From Clostridia bacterium (GTDB taxonomy: Bacteria > Bacillota > Clostridia > TANB77 > CAG-508), in the NCBI GenBank assembly GCA_017886645.1, contig JAGHJM010000015.1, forward strand, positions 1 through 47,476: a stretch of DNA of 47,476 bases, in the 5' to 3' direction. Both the position numbers and the translations under genes were made by a program. The notes under the pieces are model-generated. The model was not told the DNA's origin, made no database searches, and worked only from the letters and a program-made list of their open reading frames with translations. Positions within the stretch are counted from its first letter, which is position 1, and every line of letters begins with the position of its first letter. Below, piece by piece: positions 1 through 8,571 of the stretch.

Positions 1-290
1 GATTCATATACATCTTGATATCCTTGTATTTTTAACTCTTCTTCAATCATATCTTGTATTTCTTCTATTTTTATCTTTTCGCCTTGCTTTTTTTCTATTT
101 TTTCTAATACTTTTTCATATACTTTATTTACATCTTCTTGATTATATTTTTGTGATAAAGTTTCATCAACTATTATGCTATCGAATCCTTTTTTTATAGC
201 TAAAGCTATTTTTGTTCCATCAAATTCAACTTTTTTTCCATCTCTTTTTATTACTTTTTTTAATATAGTTTTTTCAAATGTATTGGCCAT
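1..290 (-). CDS. nrdD: Anaerobic ribonucleoside-triphosphate reductase, N-terminal ATP-cone (partial, runs off the left edge)
   Basis: Reading leftward from ATG at 288-290 gives an open frame to the window edge, about 96 residues. It opens with the ATP-cone signature (VIKRDGKKVEFD, then TKIALAIKKG and an EEIQDMIEEEL helix), the allosteric ATP/dATP-binding domain at the N-terminus of ribonucleotide reductases. A perfect AAAGGAGG-type ribosome site lies just upstream. The class III enzyme NrdD makes dNTPs under anoxia with a glycyl radical. NrdR and class I/II reductases also carry ATP-cones, but NrdR has an N-terminal zinc ribbon that is absent here, so NrdD is the best call. The catalytic part lies outside the window. 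Confidence 0.75.
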   Translation of the reverse strand, partial: MANTFEKTILKKVIKRDGKKVEFDGTKIALAIKKGFDSIIVDETLSQKYNQEDVNKVYEKVLEKIEKKQGEKIKIEEIQDMIEEELKIQGYQDVYE

Positions 291-387
291 CTTTACCTCC
301 TTTAAGAGAAAAATACTGTCGCCTTTTATTAACTTTGAATTATATCGTTAATTTTTTAGTGTGTCAATGCCATATAATATTACTAAA

Positions 388-405
388 AGTAAAAATAGTT
401 TTACT
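388..405. promoter_or_regulatory. 7-bp perfect inverted repeat in the nrdD/nfeD divergent gap
   Basis: The 240-bp gap between the divergent nrdD and nfeD starts contains AGTAAAA-ATAG-TTTTACT. Its place between divergent genes suits an operator, but it does not match the NrdR-box consensus well enough for me to assign a regulator. A TATAAT at 476-481 with a weak TTCCAT at 453-458 is a possible promoter for the rightward operon. I see nothing else in this gap. Confidence 0.3.
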
Positions 406-529
406 ATATTTTCATGATTTATTCCAAAAATATTTTTATTTTAGAAAAACTATTCCATTTTTCGTCATATTATAGTATAATTGATATGGTTATGAGGTTT
501 TGCACTCAATTTTAGAGGAGGTGATGCTT

Positions 530-979
530 ATGTGGCCAGTATGGTTAGTATTAGCAGGAATATTTTTTATTCTAGAAATTGCAACTACAGGTTTTTTAGT
601 ATTTTGGTTAGGAATTGGCTCACTACTAGCAATGATTACAAGTCTATTTACAGATAATTTAATTATTCAAATGGTAGTATTCATTTTTTCATCTACTTTA
701 TTAATTATCTTTACAAAGCCTTTTGTAACAAAATTTATTACAAAAGATGAAGATACACTTGCAACTAATGTAAATTCAATTATAGGAAAAAAAGCAATTG
801 TAACAAAGGAAATTAACCCAACTCTTGGAGTTGGTCAAATTAAAGTAGAAGGTCAAGACTGGTCTGCCAAATGTGATAGTGATGACATTATCGAAAAAGG
901 CACAGAAGTTGAAATATTAGCTGTTTCAGGAGTAAAAGCTATAGTTGTTCCAATTGTACAAAAAGCAATACATAAGTAA
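530..979 (+). CDS. NfeD-like membrane protein
   Basis: 149 aa. Residues 1-60 hold two to three hydrophobic spans (FFILEIATTGFLVFWLGIG and a VVFIFSSTLLIIF stretch). A soluble C-terminal OB-fold follows, with the typical NfeD sequence IIGKKAIVTKEINPTLGVG and GQDWSAKC. NfeD proteins partner SPFH/stomatin proteins in membrane microdomain organisation, and the next gene is such a protein. I chose ATG 530 because AGGAGGT at 516-522 is spaced 7 nt from it; the in-frame TTG and ATG further upstream are too close to, or before, that site. The gene is a member of a two-gene operon with the SPFH gene. Confidence 0.85.
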   Translation: MWPVWLVLAGIFFILEIATTGFLVFWLGIGSLLAMITSLFTDNLIIQMVVFIFSSTLLIIFTKPFVTKFITKDEDTLATNVNSIIGKKAIVTKEINPTLGVGQIKVEGQDWSAKCDSDDIIEKGTEVEILAVSGVKAIVVPIVQKAIHK

Positions 980-1044
980 TATATTGTTTAATTAATGGTA
1001 TTTTATACCTTTATTAATATATATTTATATTTAGGAGGATTTTT

Positions 1045-1953
1045 ATGTGGATTTTAATTATACTACTTGTCTTTATTTTAATAATTGCATTTAATACAAT
1101 TAAAATTGTTAAGCAATCAGAAGTTTATATTATTGAACGACTTGGAAAATGGCACAAAAATGCAGAAGCAGGACTTACAATAATTATTCCATTTATCGAC
1201 CATGTTCGTAGTGTTGTAAGTTTAAAACAACAAACAATGGATATTCCACCACAAGGAGTTATTACCCATGATAATGTTACAATTACGATAGATACAGTTG
1301 TTTTCTATCGTATAACAGATGCAGTTAAGGCTGTATATGAAATTCAAAACTTAAAAAAAGGTATTGAATATTTAGCTATTACTACTATTCGTGACATTGT
1401 TGGTAAAATGGATTTAGACTCAACTTTTAGTTCCCGTGATGCAATTAACGATAAACTAAGAGTTATTCTAGACGAAGCAACAGACCAATGGGGATGTAAA
1501 GTAGACAGAGTTGAAATAAAAGATATTACACCACCTGCAGATATACGTGATGCAATGGAAAAACAAATGAACGCAGAAAGAAATAAAAGAGCTTTAATAC
1601 TTCAAGCTGAAGGTGAAAGACAATCTGCAATTACTCTTGCTGAAGGAAAAAAAGAAGCTGCTATATTAGAAGCTGAAGCTGATAAAGAAGCCCAAATAAG
1701 AAGAGCTGCCGGTGAAGCAGAAGCAATAAGACAAGTAGCAGAAGCTAAAGCTACTGAAGTACGTTTGGTATATGAAGCTATGATGAAATCAAAACCTGAT
1801 GAAAAACTAGTTCAATTAAAATCTTTAGAAACATTACAACAAGTAGCAGATGGTAAAGCAAACAAAATATTTATTCCTTTTGAAGCCACAAGTGCTTTAA
1901 GTAGTTTAGGTACAGTTTCAGAAATGTTTAAAGAGAAAAATAATAAAGATTAA
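1045..1953 (+). CDS. SPFH/Band-7 (stomatin-like) membrane protein
   Basis: 302 aa. An N-terminal membrane anchor (residues 1-20) is followed by the prohibitin-homology domain (IIERLGKWHKNAEAGLTIIIPF, then a VSLKQQTMDIPPQ motif and ITPPADIRDAMEKQM). A long Ala/Glu/Lys helix follows (QAEGERQSAITLAEGKKEA, about residues 190-250). This is the order of QmcA/YbbK-type stomatins. Such proteins oligomerise on the inner leaflet and scaffold membrane domains or proteases. The gene lies 65 bp after nfeD, with GGAGG before ATG 1045. The nfeD-SPFH pair is a conserved operon type in bacteria. Confidence 0.9.
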   Translation: MWILIILLVFILIIAFNTIKIVKQSEVYIIERLGKWHKNAEAGLTIIIPFIDHVRSVVSLKQQTMDIPPQGVITHDNVTITIDTVVFYRITDAVKAVYEIQNLKKGIEYLAITTIRDIVGKMDLDSTFSSRDAINDKLRVILDEATDQWGCKVDRVEIKDITPPADIRDAMEKQMNAERNKRALILQAEGERQSAITLAEGKKEAAILEAEADKEAQIRRAAGEAEAIRQVAEAKATEVRLVYEAMMKSKPDEKLVQLKSLETLQQVADGKANKIFIPFEATSALSSLGTVSEMFKEKNNKD

Positions 1954-1959
1954 GTAAAA

Positions 1960-2000
1960 AAACCTGTCAATCTATATAGTTTTTATTGGCAGGTTTTTTG
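1960..2000 (+). terminator. Intrinsic terminator after the nfeD-SPFH operon
   Basis: AACCTGTCAAT (1961-1971) pairs with ATTGGCAGGTT (1985-1995) with one G-U pair, and a run of T follows directly. Confidence 0.85.
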
Positions 2001-2032
2001 TATTCATTTTACATCTCAAAGTCTTGCTTCCG

Positions 2033-2061
2033 TTGCTCTTGGGGAGTTTTTGTGATATAAT
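2033..2061 (+). promoter_or_regulatory. Sigma-A-type promoter of the pilin-like gene
   Basis: TTGCTC at 2033-2038, a 17-bp spacer and TATAAT at 2056-2061, 55 bp upstream of the start codon at 2117. Confidence 0.6.
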
Positions 2062-2116
2062 AATATTAGGTATATTATTAATATGAATGCAGTACAAAAG
2101 AAGGAGATGATTCTAT

Positions 2117-3670
2117 ATGAAAAAAAATAATAAAGGTATTACTTTAATAGCACTTGTTGTTACAATAGTAGTACTATTAATATTAGCAGGAATAACGATA
2201 AGTCTTATACTAAATGATGATGGAATAATTGCAAAAGCAAGAGAAGCCAAAAATGCTACTGAAACATCAGTAGCAGAAGAACAAAAAAAGCTCTCAGACT
2301 TAGATAAAATACTTGATGATTCTTTAGGACCACCAAAAGCAGATGATGATACTCCTGGTTCTTTAGATGGTGACGGAACAGAAGATTCTCCTTATAGAAT
2401 AAGCAGTATAGAAGATTTAGTAACATTTTCTAATGAAGTAAACTCTGGAAACTCGTATTCTGGGAAAGTATTAGTATTAAATAATAACTTGGACTTTACC
2501 TCAAACAGTTCATATGTTAACCCTAATACTACGGAGTTTGGCGATATAAATGAAGATTCTACAGTTTCACCACTGAAAGTAGAATTAACTACAGGAAAGG
2601 GTTTTAAACCAATAGGTTCGTTTGAAGATATTAATTATTCCTTTGCTGGTACTTTGGATGGACAAGGTTATTATATTAAAGGATATAACATGGAGGTTCC
2701 AGAGGACTCATTTAGTGGAAATTCCTCAATATTTGGATTAAATACAGGTACTATTAAAAATTTAGACATAGGAGATATTACCATTAACTCTACCCCTAGT
2801 GATTCATTCTGTAATGTTAGTATTTCCGGAATATGTTACGCAAACATTGGAACAATTGAAAATTGTAATTTAATTGGAGAAGTTTCTATTGGAGATAATG
2901 GCATACTATTCTTTTCTGGAATAACGTCATATAATGAAGGAACTATTTATAATTGTTCTAATAAATCAATAGTAGATATAGAATCATCTAAAGATGTTAC
3001 CATTTCCGGAATAAGTATGGAAAATTCAAAAGACATTATCCTTTCTAATAATCAAGGTAGCATTAGTGCAAGAATCACATCGGAAAATACTAGCTCTCGT
3101 ATTCAAACAAGAGCAGCAATAACTGGTAGAATGAATATATCTGGAATTTCTGATTACAATACAGGTGAAATAAATGGATGTTATAACTCTGGAAACATTA
3201 GTGCTAGTGCTTCTTATTCAACTGTTAACGGTATAGCTAATTCTAACCAAGGTAACATATTTAATAGTTATAACTCTGGTACACTATATGCTTCTGGAGA
3301 CGACACATTCATCTGTGGTATAGTATATGAAAACTATGGTAATTCATATAATTGTTACAATGTTGGTGATACAAGTGTTGAATCTACATATTTTAGCAAT
3401 CAAGGTTTTGATATAACTAAAGGTTTATCAATATCAACATCTAATAACGTTACTAATTGTTACTACTTAGAGGGAGTTTCTGATGAAGAAAAATACACAT
3501 CTGAAATGGGAATGCCAGCAACTTCTGCTTTGGAACTTTCTTCTGAAAATATGAAAACAGATAGTTTTGTAAATAGATTAAATCAAGATGTTGATTCAAG
3601 TTATTCTATAAAATTTGTTAAGGATACAAGTAATATAAATGATGGTTACCCAATCCTATCTGAGGAGTAA
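2117..3670 (+). CDS. Pilin-like surface protein with GLUG-type repeats
   Basis: 517 aa. The N-terminus has a type IV prepilin-like sequence: basic residues, then KGITLIALVVTIVVLLILAG with a Gly just before the hydrophobic helix, then a charged amphipathic helix (residues 35-70). The rest is a secreted, Asn/Ser/Gly-rich region with repeats of the form N-x-G-x-I-x-N-C/S-Y-N-S-G (for example GEINGCYNSGNISA and GNIFNSYNSGTL), matching GLUG-motif beta-helix surface proteins. AAGGAG precedes ATG 2117, and the gene is a monocistron between two terminators. No prepilin peptidase or pilus assembly genes lie nearby, so whether it is processed and assembled, or stays anchored by the helix, cannot be told. 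Probable adhesin or cell-surface protein. Confidence 0.7.
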   Translation: MKKNNKGITLIALVVTIVVLLILAGITISLILNDDGIIAKAREAKNATETSVAEEQKKLSDLDKILDDSLGPPKADDDTPGSLDGDGTEDSPYRISSIEDLVTFSNEVNSGNSYSGKVLVLNNNLDFTSNSSYVNPNTTEFGDINEDSTVSPLKVELTTGKGFKPIGSFEDINYSFAGTLDGQGYYIKGYNMEVPEDSFSGNSSIFGLNTGTIKNLDIGDITINSTPSDSFCNVSISGICYANIGTIENCNLIGEVSIGDNGILFFSGITSYNEGTIYNCSNKSIVDIESSKDVTISGISMENSKDIILSNNQGSISARITSENTSSRIQTRAAITGRMNISGISDYNTGEINGCYNSGNISASASYSTVNGIANSNQGNIFNSYNSGTLYASGDDTFICGIVYENYGNSYNCYNVGDTSVESTYFSNQGFDITKGLSISTSNNVTNCYYLEGVSDEEKYTSEMGMPATSALELSSENMKTDSFVNRLNQDVDSSYSIKFVKDTSNINDGYPILSEE

Positions 3671-3697
3671 AATATAAATAAAGCAATTAATTATAAA

Positions 3698-3736
3698 AAA
3701 CTACCAATAAAATTTTCTCTTATTGGTAGTTTTTTC
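3698..3736 (+). terminator. Intrinsic terminator between convergent genes
   Basis: AACTACCAATAA (3699-3710) pairs perfectly with TTATTGGTAGTT (3720-3731), followed by TTTTT. An A-run on the other side lets it serve the leftward epimerase gene as well. Confidence 0.85.
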
Positions 3737-3796
3737 TTTGCTAAATCCACTATAAGTACACAATATGTTAATAAATATAATTTCTTTACGGGACTC

Positions 3797-4798
3797 TTAC
3801 TTATTTTCTTTTATCTTTCGTTGCTTTTTAAACCATTCTACTGTATCTTTTAATGTTTGCTCAATTGGTCTTATATTATATCCAAGTTCTGTTTTTGCTT
3901 TTTCAATACTAAAATTACAGTTTGTTCCTAATGTATACACCGCATATGATGTAAAAAGAGGTTTTTGTTTTACTATTTTATAATAAATTTCTGATAAGAA
4001 TCCTGTTACATAAGCAAACCATCTCGCTATCTTAAAACTTGGCATTTTTACATTTGTAATTTTTTCAATTTCTTTCATTAACTCTTTTACACTAACTTTA
4101 TTTCCTGCTAAAATATAGCACTCTCCATTCTTTCCCTTTTCCATTGCGAGTACGATTCCATTTGCTACATCTCTTACATCCACAAAATTATATCCACCTT
4201 CTAAATAAGCTCCTATTTTTTTATTCGCACAGTCTATAATCAATTGTCCAAGATTTGAAGTTATATATTCAAATGGTCCTATTACTCCAGATGGATGTAC
4301 TATTATTATTTCTGGTAAATTGTCTTTTGAAACATTCTCTAAAAGGTATTTAGTAGCTGTAGCCTTTGTTTTAGCATACAGTCCCTTTACTTTATCTTCA
4401 GAAAATTCATATGTTTCTTCTATTATCTCATCTTTTGGCTTTTCAGGTATAGCATGCACCGAGCTTGTATAGACAAGCTTTTTTACTCTTTCTTCTTTGC
4501 AAGCTTTTAAAACATTTTTTGTTCCATCGACATTTATAGAATAAATAAACTTTTTATTTACAGTTCCTATGTCAATAATTCCTGCTAAATGGAAAACTAC
4601 GTCAGATCCATTAAAAGCCTGTTTTAAACTTTCTAAATCCCTTACGTCTCCATAGCAAATTTCAATTGGTAATTCTTTTAAATAATCAATATTTTCACTT
4701 TCTAACACAAATGCTTTAACTTCATAATTTTTTTCTAGTAACTTCCTTATTAATACATTTCCAATATGTCCACTTGCACCAGTTACAACACATTTCAT
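3797..4798 (-). CDS. NAD(P)-dependent epimerase/dehydratase (extended SDR family)
   Basis: 333 aa. The Rossmann signature TGASGHIG is at residues 6-13, DVRD at 51-54, TSS at 111-113, and the catalytic Tyr141-x3-Lys145 pair (YAKTK) follows. This is the layout of extended short-chain dehydrogenases of the dihydroflavonol-4-reductase/UDP-glucose-epimerase-like group. Substrate unknown; these proteins act on nucleotide sugars or on steroid- and flavonoid-like alcohols. AAGGAAGTG lies 7 nt before the ATG. It stands alone, convergent with the pilin-like gene and separated from rarA by about 95 bp with a TATAAT-like element. Confidence 0.8.
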   Translation of the reverse strand: MKCVVTGASGHIGNVLIRKLLEKNYEVKAFVLESENIDYLKELPIEICYGDVRDLESLKQAFNGSDVVFHLAGIIDIGTVNKKFIYSINVDGTKNVLKACKEERVKKLVYTSSVHAIPEKPKDEIIEETYEFSEDKVKGLYAKTKATATKYLLENVSKDNLPEIIIVHPSGVIGPFEYITSNLGQLIIDCANKKIGAYLEGGYNFVDVRDVANGIVLAMEKGKNGECYILAGNKVSVKELMKEIEKITNVKMPSFKIARWFAYVTGFLSEIYYKIVKQKPLFTSYAVYTLGTNCNFSIEKAKTELGYNIRPIEQTLKDTVEWFKKQRKIKENK

Positions 4799-4893
4799 AA
4801 TGTATCACTTCCTTTTACTAATTACTTATATTAATTATATCATATAATTTTGTCTTTTTTGTGTTCAAAGTAAAACTATACTAGTTTATTTAA

Positions 4894-6135
4894 TTACTCT
4901 ACAGTATCGTCTTTTATATAATATTTAGTTCCCATCATTTTATCTGGTAAATATTGTTGTTCTACCCAATGTCCAGGATAATCATGTGGATATTTATATC
5001 CAACTCCATATCCTTCTTTTTCCATCCCTTCTGCAGGAGCATTTCTAATGTGCATAGGAATAGTCCCTGTATCCTTATTAGATACATCTTCCATTGCTCG
5101 ATTAATACCTAAATAAGCAGCATTAGATTTTTTAGAAGTTGCAACATATACAGCTGCCTCTGCTAAAATAATTCTGGCCTCTGGCATTCCAATCATATTT
5201 ACTGCTTGCATAGCAGATGTCGCAACTACTAATGCATTGGGATTTGCCATTCCTACATCTTCAGCAGCAGCTATAGTTATTCTTCTTGCCATAAATACAG
5301 GGTCCTCTCCTGCATTTAAAGCTCTTGCTAAATAGAATAATGCTGCGTCTGGGTCACTTCCTCTCATTGATTTTATAAATGCACTTATATTATCATAATG
5401 ACTATCCCCATTTTTATCAAATATGGCTTTTCTTTCTTGTACACACTCCTTAGCAATATCATCTGTTATGGTTATATATCCGTCTTTATCCATTTGTGTA
5501 GTAAGAACTGCTACCTCTAATCCATTTAATGCTGTCCTTACATCTCCATTTGCTGTATCTGCAATTTTTTCTAATGTACTATTTTCTATTCTAATGTTGT
5601 AGCTTGAAAGCCCCTGTTCAGATGTTAAAGACTTTTTTAATATTTTAACTATATCATTAGTTGTTAATGGATTTAATTTAAATACCATAGATCTTGATAT
5701 TAATGCTTTATTAACTTCGAAATATGGGTTTTCTGTAGTTGCGCCAATTAATATTACTGTTCCATTTTCAACATATGGTAAAAGAGCATCTTGTTGTAAT
5801 TTATTAAACCTATGTATCTCATCTATAAAAAGAATACATTTCCCTGTAGGGTTTAAAAATGCATTTTGTGCATCTTCTATTGCTCTTTTTATATCAGAAA
5901 CCCCTGATGTTACAGCATTTAGCTTTGTAAATTTATATTTAGTTGTGTTACTAATAACCCTTGCTAATGATGTTTTTCCACATCCTGGTGGTCCCCATAA
6001 AATAATACTGGATAGTCTATCTGCTTTTATTGTTCTATACAATATTTTTTCCTTTCCTAATATATGTTCCTGACCAACATAATCATCTAATGTTTTAGGA
6101 CTCATTCTATATGCTAAAGGTTGACTTAAATCCAT
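4894..6135 (-). CDS. rarA: Replication-associated recombination protein A (MgsA/RarA AAA+ ATPase)
   Basis: 413 aa, the usual length. Walker A GPPGCGKT at 48-55, Walker B ILFIDEIHRF at 101-110, sensor region GATTENPYFEVN, and the RarA C-terminal tetramerisation domain (GYGVGYKYPHDYPGHWVEQQYLPD) all match RarA/WRNIP1. It acts at stalled replication forks with SSB and recombination proteins. The gene follows ruvA by 19 bp on the same strand, so it is probably co-transcribed with dinB and ruvA. In many Firmicutes ruvA is followed by ruvB; here rarA takes that place and no ruvB is in the window. Confidence 0.95.
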   Translation of the reverse strand: MDLSQPLAYRMSPKTLDDYVGQEHILGKEKILYRTIKADRLSSIILWGPPGCGKTSLARVISNTTKYKFTKLNAVTSGVSDIKRAIEDAQNAFLNPTGKCILFIDEIHRFNKLQQDALLPYVENGTVILIGATTENPYFEVNKALISRSMVFKLNPLTTNDIVKILKKSLTSEQGLSSYNIRIENSTLEKIADTANGDVRTALNGLEVAVLTTQMDKDGYITITDDIAKECVQERKAIFDKNGDSHYDNISAFIKSMRGSDPDAALFYLARALNAGEDPVFMARRITIAAAEDVGMANPNALVVATSAMQAVNMIGMPEARIILAEAAVYVATSKKSNAAYLGINRAMEDVSNKDTGTIPMHIRNAPAEGMEKEGYGVGYKYPHDYPGHWVEQQYLPDKMMGTKYYIKDDTVE

Positions 6136-6154
6136 TTATATCCTTCCCTTCTAA

Positions 6155-6766
6155 CTACTGTCTTGCTAAATTATTTAATCCCTTCTTTATTATATCTTCT
6201 ACTGATAAATTGTTGTCTATTTTCTCTAAAGCTTTATCTATTTCTTTTCTATTATATCCTAATACTTGAAGAGCAGCTATAGCTTCAACTTTCTTGCTTT
6301 CTTCAGCATTTATTTGTTTTATTTTTTCTACATCTTCATTATCTTTACTATCTATTGCATTCTCTGTTTTTAATTTATCTTTTAACTCTAATATTATTCT
6401 TTGAGCTGTTTTTACTCCTATTCCTGGAAGGCTTTTGATTTTAGCAACGTCATTTGAAATAACTGCTAATGCAAATGATGTTGGAGTTATATTAGACAAA
6501 ATTGAAACTGCGCCTTTTGCTCCTATTCCACTTACTCCTATTAGAAGTTCAAACATTCTTAATTCTTCTTCTGTAACAAATCCATATATACTAACATCAT
6601 CTTCTCTTACTCTTAAATAAGTATATATTTTCTTTTCAGTTCCTAATTCATCTAATTTTTCTATTGCAGTTGGTGACATAAAAATTTTATATCCTATACC
6701 TCCTGTTTCTAGTATAATATAATCTGATAATTTTGCTTCTATTGTACCTTTTATATATGAAAACAT
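6155..6766 (-). CDS. ruvA: Holliday junction DNA helicase subunit RuvA
   Basis: 203 aa. N-terminal OB-fold (MFSYIKGTIEAKLSDYIILE), two helix-hairpin-helix motifs (IGVSGIGAKGA and LPGIGVKTAQRI) and the C-terminal domain III (EAIAALQVLGYNRKEIDKAL) that contacts RuvB. The start at 6766 is chosen because AAAGGAG at 6773-6779 is well spaced for it; the longer frame to 6793 would place the ribosome site inside the gene. RuvA tetramers bind four-way junctions and load RuvB for branch migration. Confidence 0.93.
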   Translation of the reverse strand: MFSYIKGTIEAKLSDYIILETGGIGYKIFMSPTAIEKLDELGTEKKIYTYLRVREDDVSIYGFVTEEELRMFELLIGVSGIGAKGAVSILSNITPTSFALAVISNDVAKIKSLPGIGVKTAQRIILELKDKLKTENAIDSKDNEDVEKIKQINAEESKKVEAIAALQVLGYNRKEIDKALEKIDNNLSVEDIIKKGLNNLARQ

Positions 6767-6809
6767 ATTTTTCTCCTTTTTTATAGATTTCAAATATTAT
6801 AATATCAAT

Positions 6810-8057
6810 TCATTTATTTTTAGTCAAACAATTTACTATACATCTTTTAATTTTATAGTATTTTCTGAATGTAATTTTCCGTGCCCTTGTTACAGAATTG
6901 TATCCATACTTTTGCTTTAAACTATCTACTACTTTATCTAATTTTTCCTGTTTTTTACTAGTATCATTATTAAATAATGATATTTGTACTTCATCTTCTT
7001 CCACTAAGTTATCCACTCTTACTCCTACTAATCTAATATATGTTCCATTTTTATACATTTCATTTAATAGCTCTTTAGCTGTATTATATATTTCTTTAGT
7101 ATTTGCAGTCGAATAGCTAAGTTTTCTTTGGTGAGAAAAATCTTTAAAATCTTTTGTCCTTAACTGAACATTTACAACATTTGCATACATGTTATATCTT
7201 CTAAGTCTATATGTTACTTGTTCTACTAATGTTAATAAAACTTTTTCTATTTTTTCTTTTTCTGCTAAATCTGTAGGTAAAGTAACTGAATTCCCTATTC
7301 CCTTTGGTTTTTCTTCTAAATAATGTACTTCAGAATTGTCTATTCCATTTGAATATTCCCACATTATTAATCCATGTTTTCCAAATTTCTTCACCATATA
7401 TTCTTTATCTTGTTTGGCTAAATCTCCAATTGTTTTTATTCCCATATTATACAATTTTGGAATAGTTTTTTTGCCAAGCATAAATAACTCAGATACCGGA
7501 AGTGTCCACATTTTGCTTGGTATTTCTTCTTCAAACAAAGTATGAACTTTATCTGGTTTTGTAAAATCTGATGCCATTTTTGCCAAAAGTTTATTATGTG
7601 CTACTCCTACATTAACAGTAAAACCTAACTCTTCTTTTACTCTTTTATTTATTTCATATGCTTTGCTTAATAAACTTTCGCCTATTAAACAGCCCGTCAT
7701 ATCTAAAAAACATTCATCTATACTAAATCTTTCTATTTTATCAGTATATTGGGATAAAATATTATATAAATCGTTTGAATGTTTTTTATAGCTTTTATAA
7801 TCGCCTTTAAAAACTTGTAAATTTGGACATTTTAGTCTTGCTTGGTATAATGTTTCACCTGTAGTAACTCCCTTTTTTTTGGCTTTTGTACTCTTAGCAA
7901 GTACTATACCAGATCTTTTTGTTTCATCTCCACCTATTACAGCTTCAATATTTCTTATATCTAGTGTCTCTCCCATAGCTAATCTATCTATAGCTGTCCA
8001 ACTTAAAAACGCATTATTTACATCTATGTGTAATATTTGTCTTTGAATTTTTTCCAT
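6810..8057 (-). CDS. dinB: Y-family DNA polymerase IV
   Basis: 415 aa. Palm motifs are present: an N-terminal DVNNAFLSW in place of the usual DMDAFF(A/S)S, and SIDECFLDMTG carrying the catalytic Asp-Glu. The region LPVSELFMLGKKTIPKLYNMGIKTIGDLA is the thumb helix-hairpin-helix, and a little-finger domain follows. It performs translesion synthesis. The start at 8057 is favoured because the promoter at 8073-8101 puts the transcript start near 8066, after the longer alternative start at 8084; the leader is then only about 9 nt with GGTGGT as ribosome site. First gene of the dinB-ruvA-rarA operon. Confidence 0.92.
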   Translation of the reverse strand: MEKIQRQILHIDVNNAFLSWTAIDRLAMGETLDIRNIEAVIGGDETKRSGIVLAKSTKAKKKGVTTGETLYQARLKCPNLQVFKGDYKSYKKHSNDLYNILSQYTDKIERFSIDECFLDMTGCLIGESLLSKAYEINKRVKEELGFTVNVGVAHNKLLAKMASDFTKPDKVHTLFEEEIPSKMWTLPVSELFMLGKKTIPKLYNMGIKTIGDLAKQDKEYMVKKFGKHGLIMWEYSNGIDNSEVHYLEEKPKGIGNSVTLPTDLAEKEKIEKVLLTLVEQVTYRLRRYNMYANVVNVQLRTKDFKDFSHQRKLSYSTANTKEIYNTAKELLNEMYKNGTYIRLVGVRVDNLVEEDEVQISLFNNDTSKKQEKLDKVVDSLKQKYGYNSVTRARKITFRKYYKIKRCIVNCLTKNK

Positions 8058-8072
8058 ATTACCACCATAGCT

Positions 8073-8101
8073 ATTATAAAACATTAGTTCGTATATGTCA
8101 A
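8073..8101 (-). promoter_or_regulatory. dinB promoter with LexA (SOS) box in the spacer
   Basis: On the minus strand TTGACA (8096-8101), a 17-bp spacer and TATAAT (8073-8078) form a consensus promoter. The spacer carries CGAACTAATGTTTT (8078-8091), which fits the Firmicute LexA/DinR box CGAACRNRYGTTYC at 12 of 14 positions, including both conserved half-site cores GAAC and GTT. A repressor bound there would block RNA polymerase, so the operon is probably SOS-induced. Confidence 0.75.
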
Positions 8102-8149
8102 TAAAAAATACTTTTGCTATCTTATTTTGAAAATTATGCTTATAAACTA

Positions 8150-8178
8150 TTGCACTTTTTTCAATTTTGTGTTATATT
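8150..8178 (+). promoter_or_regulatory. rpmB promoter
   Basis: TTGCAC (8150-8155), 17-bp spacer, TATATT (8173-8178). The start codon lies 45 bp downstream. Confidence 0.65.
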
Positions 8179-8223
8179 ATTATATAGTCGATTTTAGTTA
8201 CACGATATAGGAGGTGCAATTCA

Positions 8224-8421
8224 ATGGCAAAATGTTCAATTTGTGAAAAAGAATTATCACATGGAAATAAAATTAGTATAGCTCGTTCTCATGTAAGTAG
8301 AAGAGCAAATAGAACTTTTAAACCAAATTTAAGAAAAGTAAAAGCTATAGTAGACGGACAAACAAAAACAATTTCAGTATGTGCAAAATGCTTACGTTCT
8401 GGAAAAGTTAAAAGAGCTTAA
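8224..8421 (+). CDS. rpmB: 50S ribosomal protein L28
   Basis: 65 aa. The sequence has the L28 pattern CSICEKELSHGNKISIARSHVSRRANRTFKPN. Two Cys pairs (CSIC near the N-terminus and CAKC near the C-terminus) show the zinc-binding form of L28. AGGAGGTG precedes ATG 8224. It is convergent with spoVM, the same arrangement as in Bacillus subtilis. Confidence 0.97.
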   Translation: MAKCSICEKELSHGNKISIARSHVSRRANRTFKPNLRKVKAIVDGQTKTISVCAKCLRSGKVKRA

Positions 8422-8436
8422 TAACAGCTCTTTTTT
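8410..8436 (+). terminator. Terminator overlapping the rpmB stop codon
   Basis: AAAAGAGCT (8410-8418) pairs with AGCTCTTTT (8426-8434), with the rpmB stop codon in and beside the loop, followed by T-rich sequence. The A-run upstream also makes it usable for the leftward spoVM transcript. Confidence 0.8.
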
Positions 8437-8460
8437 GTTTTTTATTATTTTCTTATGTAT

Positions 8461-8541
8461 TTATTTTTTATCTTTTATTCCAAAAATAATTTTTACTATA
8501 CCTCTTAAAAATTTTGGAACTTTTTTTACTACAATAGTCAT
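8461..8541 (-). CDS. spoVM: Stage V sporulation protein M (26-aa membrane-curvature peptide)
   Basis: A 26-codon frame starting at ATG 8539-8541 encodes a peptide with the core VPKFLRGIVKIIFG. B. subtilis SpoVM is also 26 residues, with KLPKFLGGIVRAMLG in the same place; the Pro-Lys-Phe-Leu-x-Gly-Ile-Val stretch and a basic tail are shared. SpoVM is an amphipathic helix that recognises the convex forespore membrane and anchors SpoIVA and the spore coat. GGGGAG sits 8 nt upstream of the ATG. The neighbour rpmB is the same as in Bacillus, which supports the call independently of the sequence match. Confidence 0.88.
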   Translation of the reverse strand: MTIVVKKVPKFLRGIVKIIFGIKDKK

Positions 8542-8571
8542 TCCTTTCACTCCCCTCTTCCAATTTTATTA

